Shown here: one piece after another, positions 45,431 to 46,419 of the stretch
How positions within the stretch are numbered: the stretch's first letter is position 1
How the letters are laid out: each line of letters opens with the position of its first letter
Assembly (NCBI GenBank): GCA_002102555.1
Contig: MCFL01000192.1
Coordinates: 1-46,419 of the forward strand
Source of the DNA: Catenaria anguillulae PL171
Lineage: Eukaryota > Blastocladiomycota > Blastocladiomycetes > Blastocladiales > Catenariaceae
Direction of reading: 5' to 3'
Length of the DNA: 46,419 nucleotides
Program-made: the position numbers and the translations under genes
Notes under the pieces: generated by a model
The model's database searches: none
The model's input: only the letters and a program-made list of their open reading frames with translations
Told to the model about the DNA's origin: nothing

Positions 45431-46419
45431 GTTGCTGGCGCGATGTGGGTGGATGAGTGGAAGCGATGCGAGCTGTCAAACGGCAAGGAGAGGGCAAGCG
45501 GAAGGTTTTCGTGAGTACTTGGAGAGAATCGGCGATTTGGTAGCGATGGGCCAATGTCCCGCAGTGCAAGCACGCCAGCCATGTTTGCCCGCCGCCAACG
45601 AGTTTTCCAACACGAATAGACGTTGATGTGATTGCCCGTGTCCAGCGGTGCCGTGGTGGAAAGGGAACGGAGCGAACGAAGCGAGCGGAAAATCGAGTGG
45701 TCAGGCACCCCCAAAAAAGGACGCTGATGAGAGAAACAATTGCATGTGGCACAGAAGGGGATCTCGGCGCTACTACGATGACGGATTGAAAGGCGCCGAT
45801 AGTGTCGGAAGCAATTGCCGGTGCAGGCATCTCGGCCAGCAGAGTGGGAGACATCTCAGGTGCTCCTTTACTTGTGTTTTTCGGGGGAGAGATGGCGGCG
45901 GGGTGGCGGCATGGCAAGGCGGCGGAGGGAGCGATGCATGGCATTGACGGCAGTACGAACATTCTCGGGGCAGTCTTTGGGCAGATTGCCGGGACTGGCT
46001 GGAGGCAACAGGTGCGGGTCGGATATCCGTGGCAATACGGCCGCTCCGAGCGCGAGCCTCCGACGAAGTCGTTTTGATTGCCCGCTTCCTTTGCTGCATA
46101 TTCATAAATGATGGGCGTTTGCTTTTGCTACACACACCCCCCGCAACACGTGATGAGCGCCTCTCTTTGCAATCACATGCGTTGGGGTGTGTCAAGTTCA
46201 GCTCCGACTGCCAACGACTGGCGGGCGTCGCGTTCCTTCCTTAACGCTGGTCTTGGCCAGCGCACAAATCGCCCTGGATCGGGGCCAGGGGCGATTGGCG
46301 GCGATTGGCGGTCATTAAATAGCGGCGGCAGAGAGGAGGAACCATCCACCATCACGCATTGGCGCGCTGGCTTGGCACTCGGATTCAAGTATCACAACTC
46401 ATCCCTTCTTTATCGCGCG
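45431..46419. other. Right edge, Sec14 promoter and unassigned DNA
   Basis: It contains the Sec14 promoter. A plus-strand frame at 45802-46077 (MSEAIAGAGISASRV) and a longer minus-strand frame overlap each other. Neither shows family features or a clear coding signal, so I assign no gene. Confidence 0.4.

Noticed and set aside
45802-46195. Small genes at the right edge
   Set aside because: Two overlapping frames on opposite strands are both weak, and neither could be preferred.

Overview
The window looks like nuclear DNA of an early-diverging, probably zoosporic fungus; Blastocladiomycota is my best guess, by inference. Genes are close together and carry many short GT-AG introns, mostly 55-100 bp. 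Intact fungal housekeeping genes (eL8, Sec14, a COG8-like subunit) sit beside genes that higher fungi usually lack: a cyclic-nucleotide-gated channel, a TMEM94-type P-ATPase homologue, an NR2C2AP homologue and a GH85 ENGase.

Layout. 1-17.9 kb holds host genes: a His-rich three-repeat protein (-), a COG8-like protein (-), a Cys-rich membrane protein (+), an F-box/ankyrin-like membrane protein (-), ribosomal protein eL8 (-), a J-domain membrane protein (+) and a GH85 endoglycosidase (-). 17.9-27.9 kb is the most unusual region. A tRNA-Trp(CCA) gene is split exactly into a 47-nt 5' half (17917-17963) and a 25-nt 3' half (27883-27907), with 9,919 bp between them. The insert carries a six-exon tyrosine recombinase gene (1398 codons, R-K-H-R-W-Y set visible) reading in from the left. 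A convergent five-exon gene for an unrecognised basic protein (851 codons) reads in from the right. The 16-bp palindrome GTGCGTCGCGACGCAC lies about 50 bp inside each end. I read this as an apparently intact two-gene tyrosine-recombinase transposon that uses a tRNA gene as its target. It is Crypton-like in mechanism but larger, and it carries a second gene.

27.9-46.4 kb returns to host genes: a CNG/HCN-type channel (-) without a recognisable GYG filter, a CBS-domain protein (+) with one apparent frameshift, NR2C2AP (-), a TMEM94-like P-ATPase (+) with many apparent reading-frame breaks, a CsbD-like protein (+), a mitochondrial-type one-TM protein (+) and Sec14 (-).

Exon joins were inferred by eye. 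For the recombinase, the 851-residue protein, the channel, ENGase, eL8, the J protein, NR2C2AP and Sec14, the joined exons sum to an exact multiple of three and restore family motifs across the junctions. That is the main support for these models. No database search was possible.
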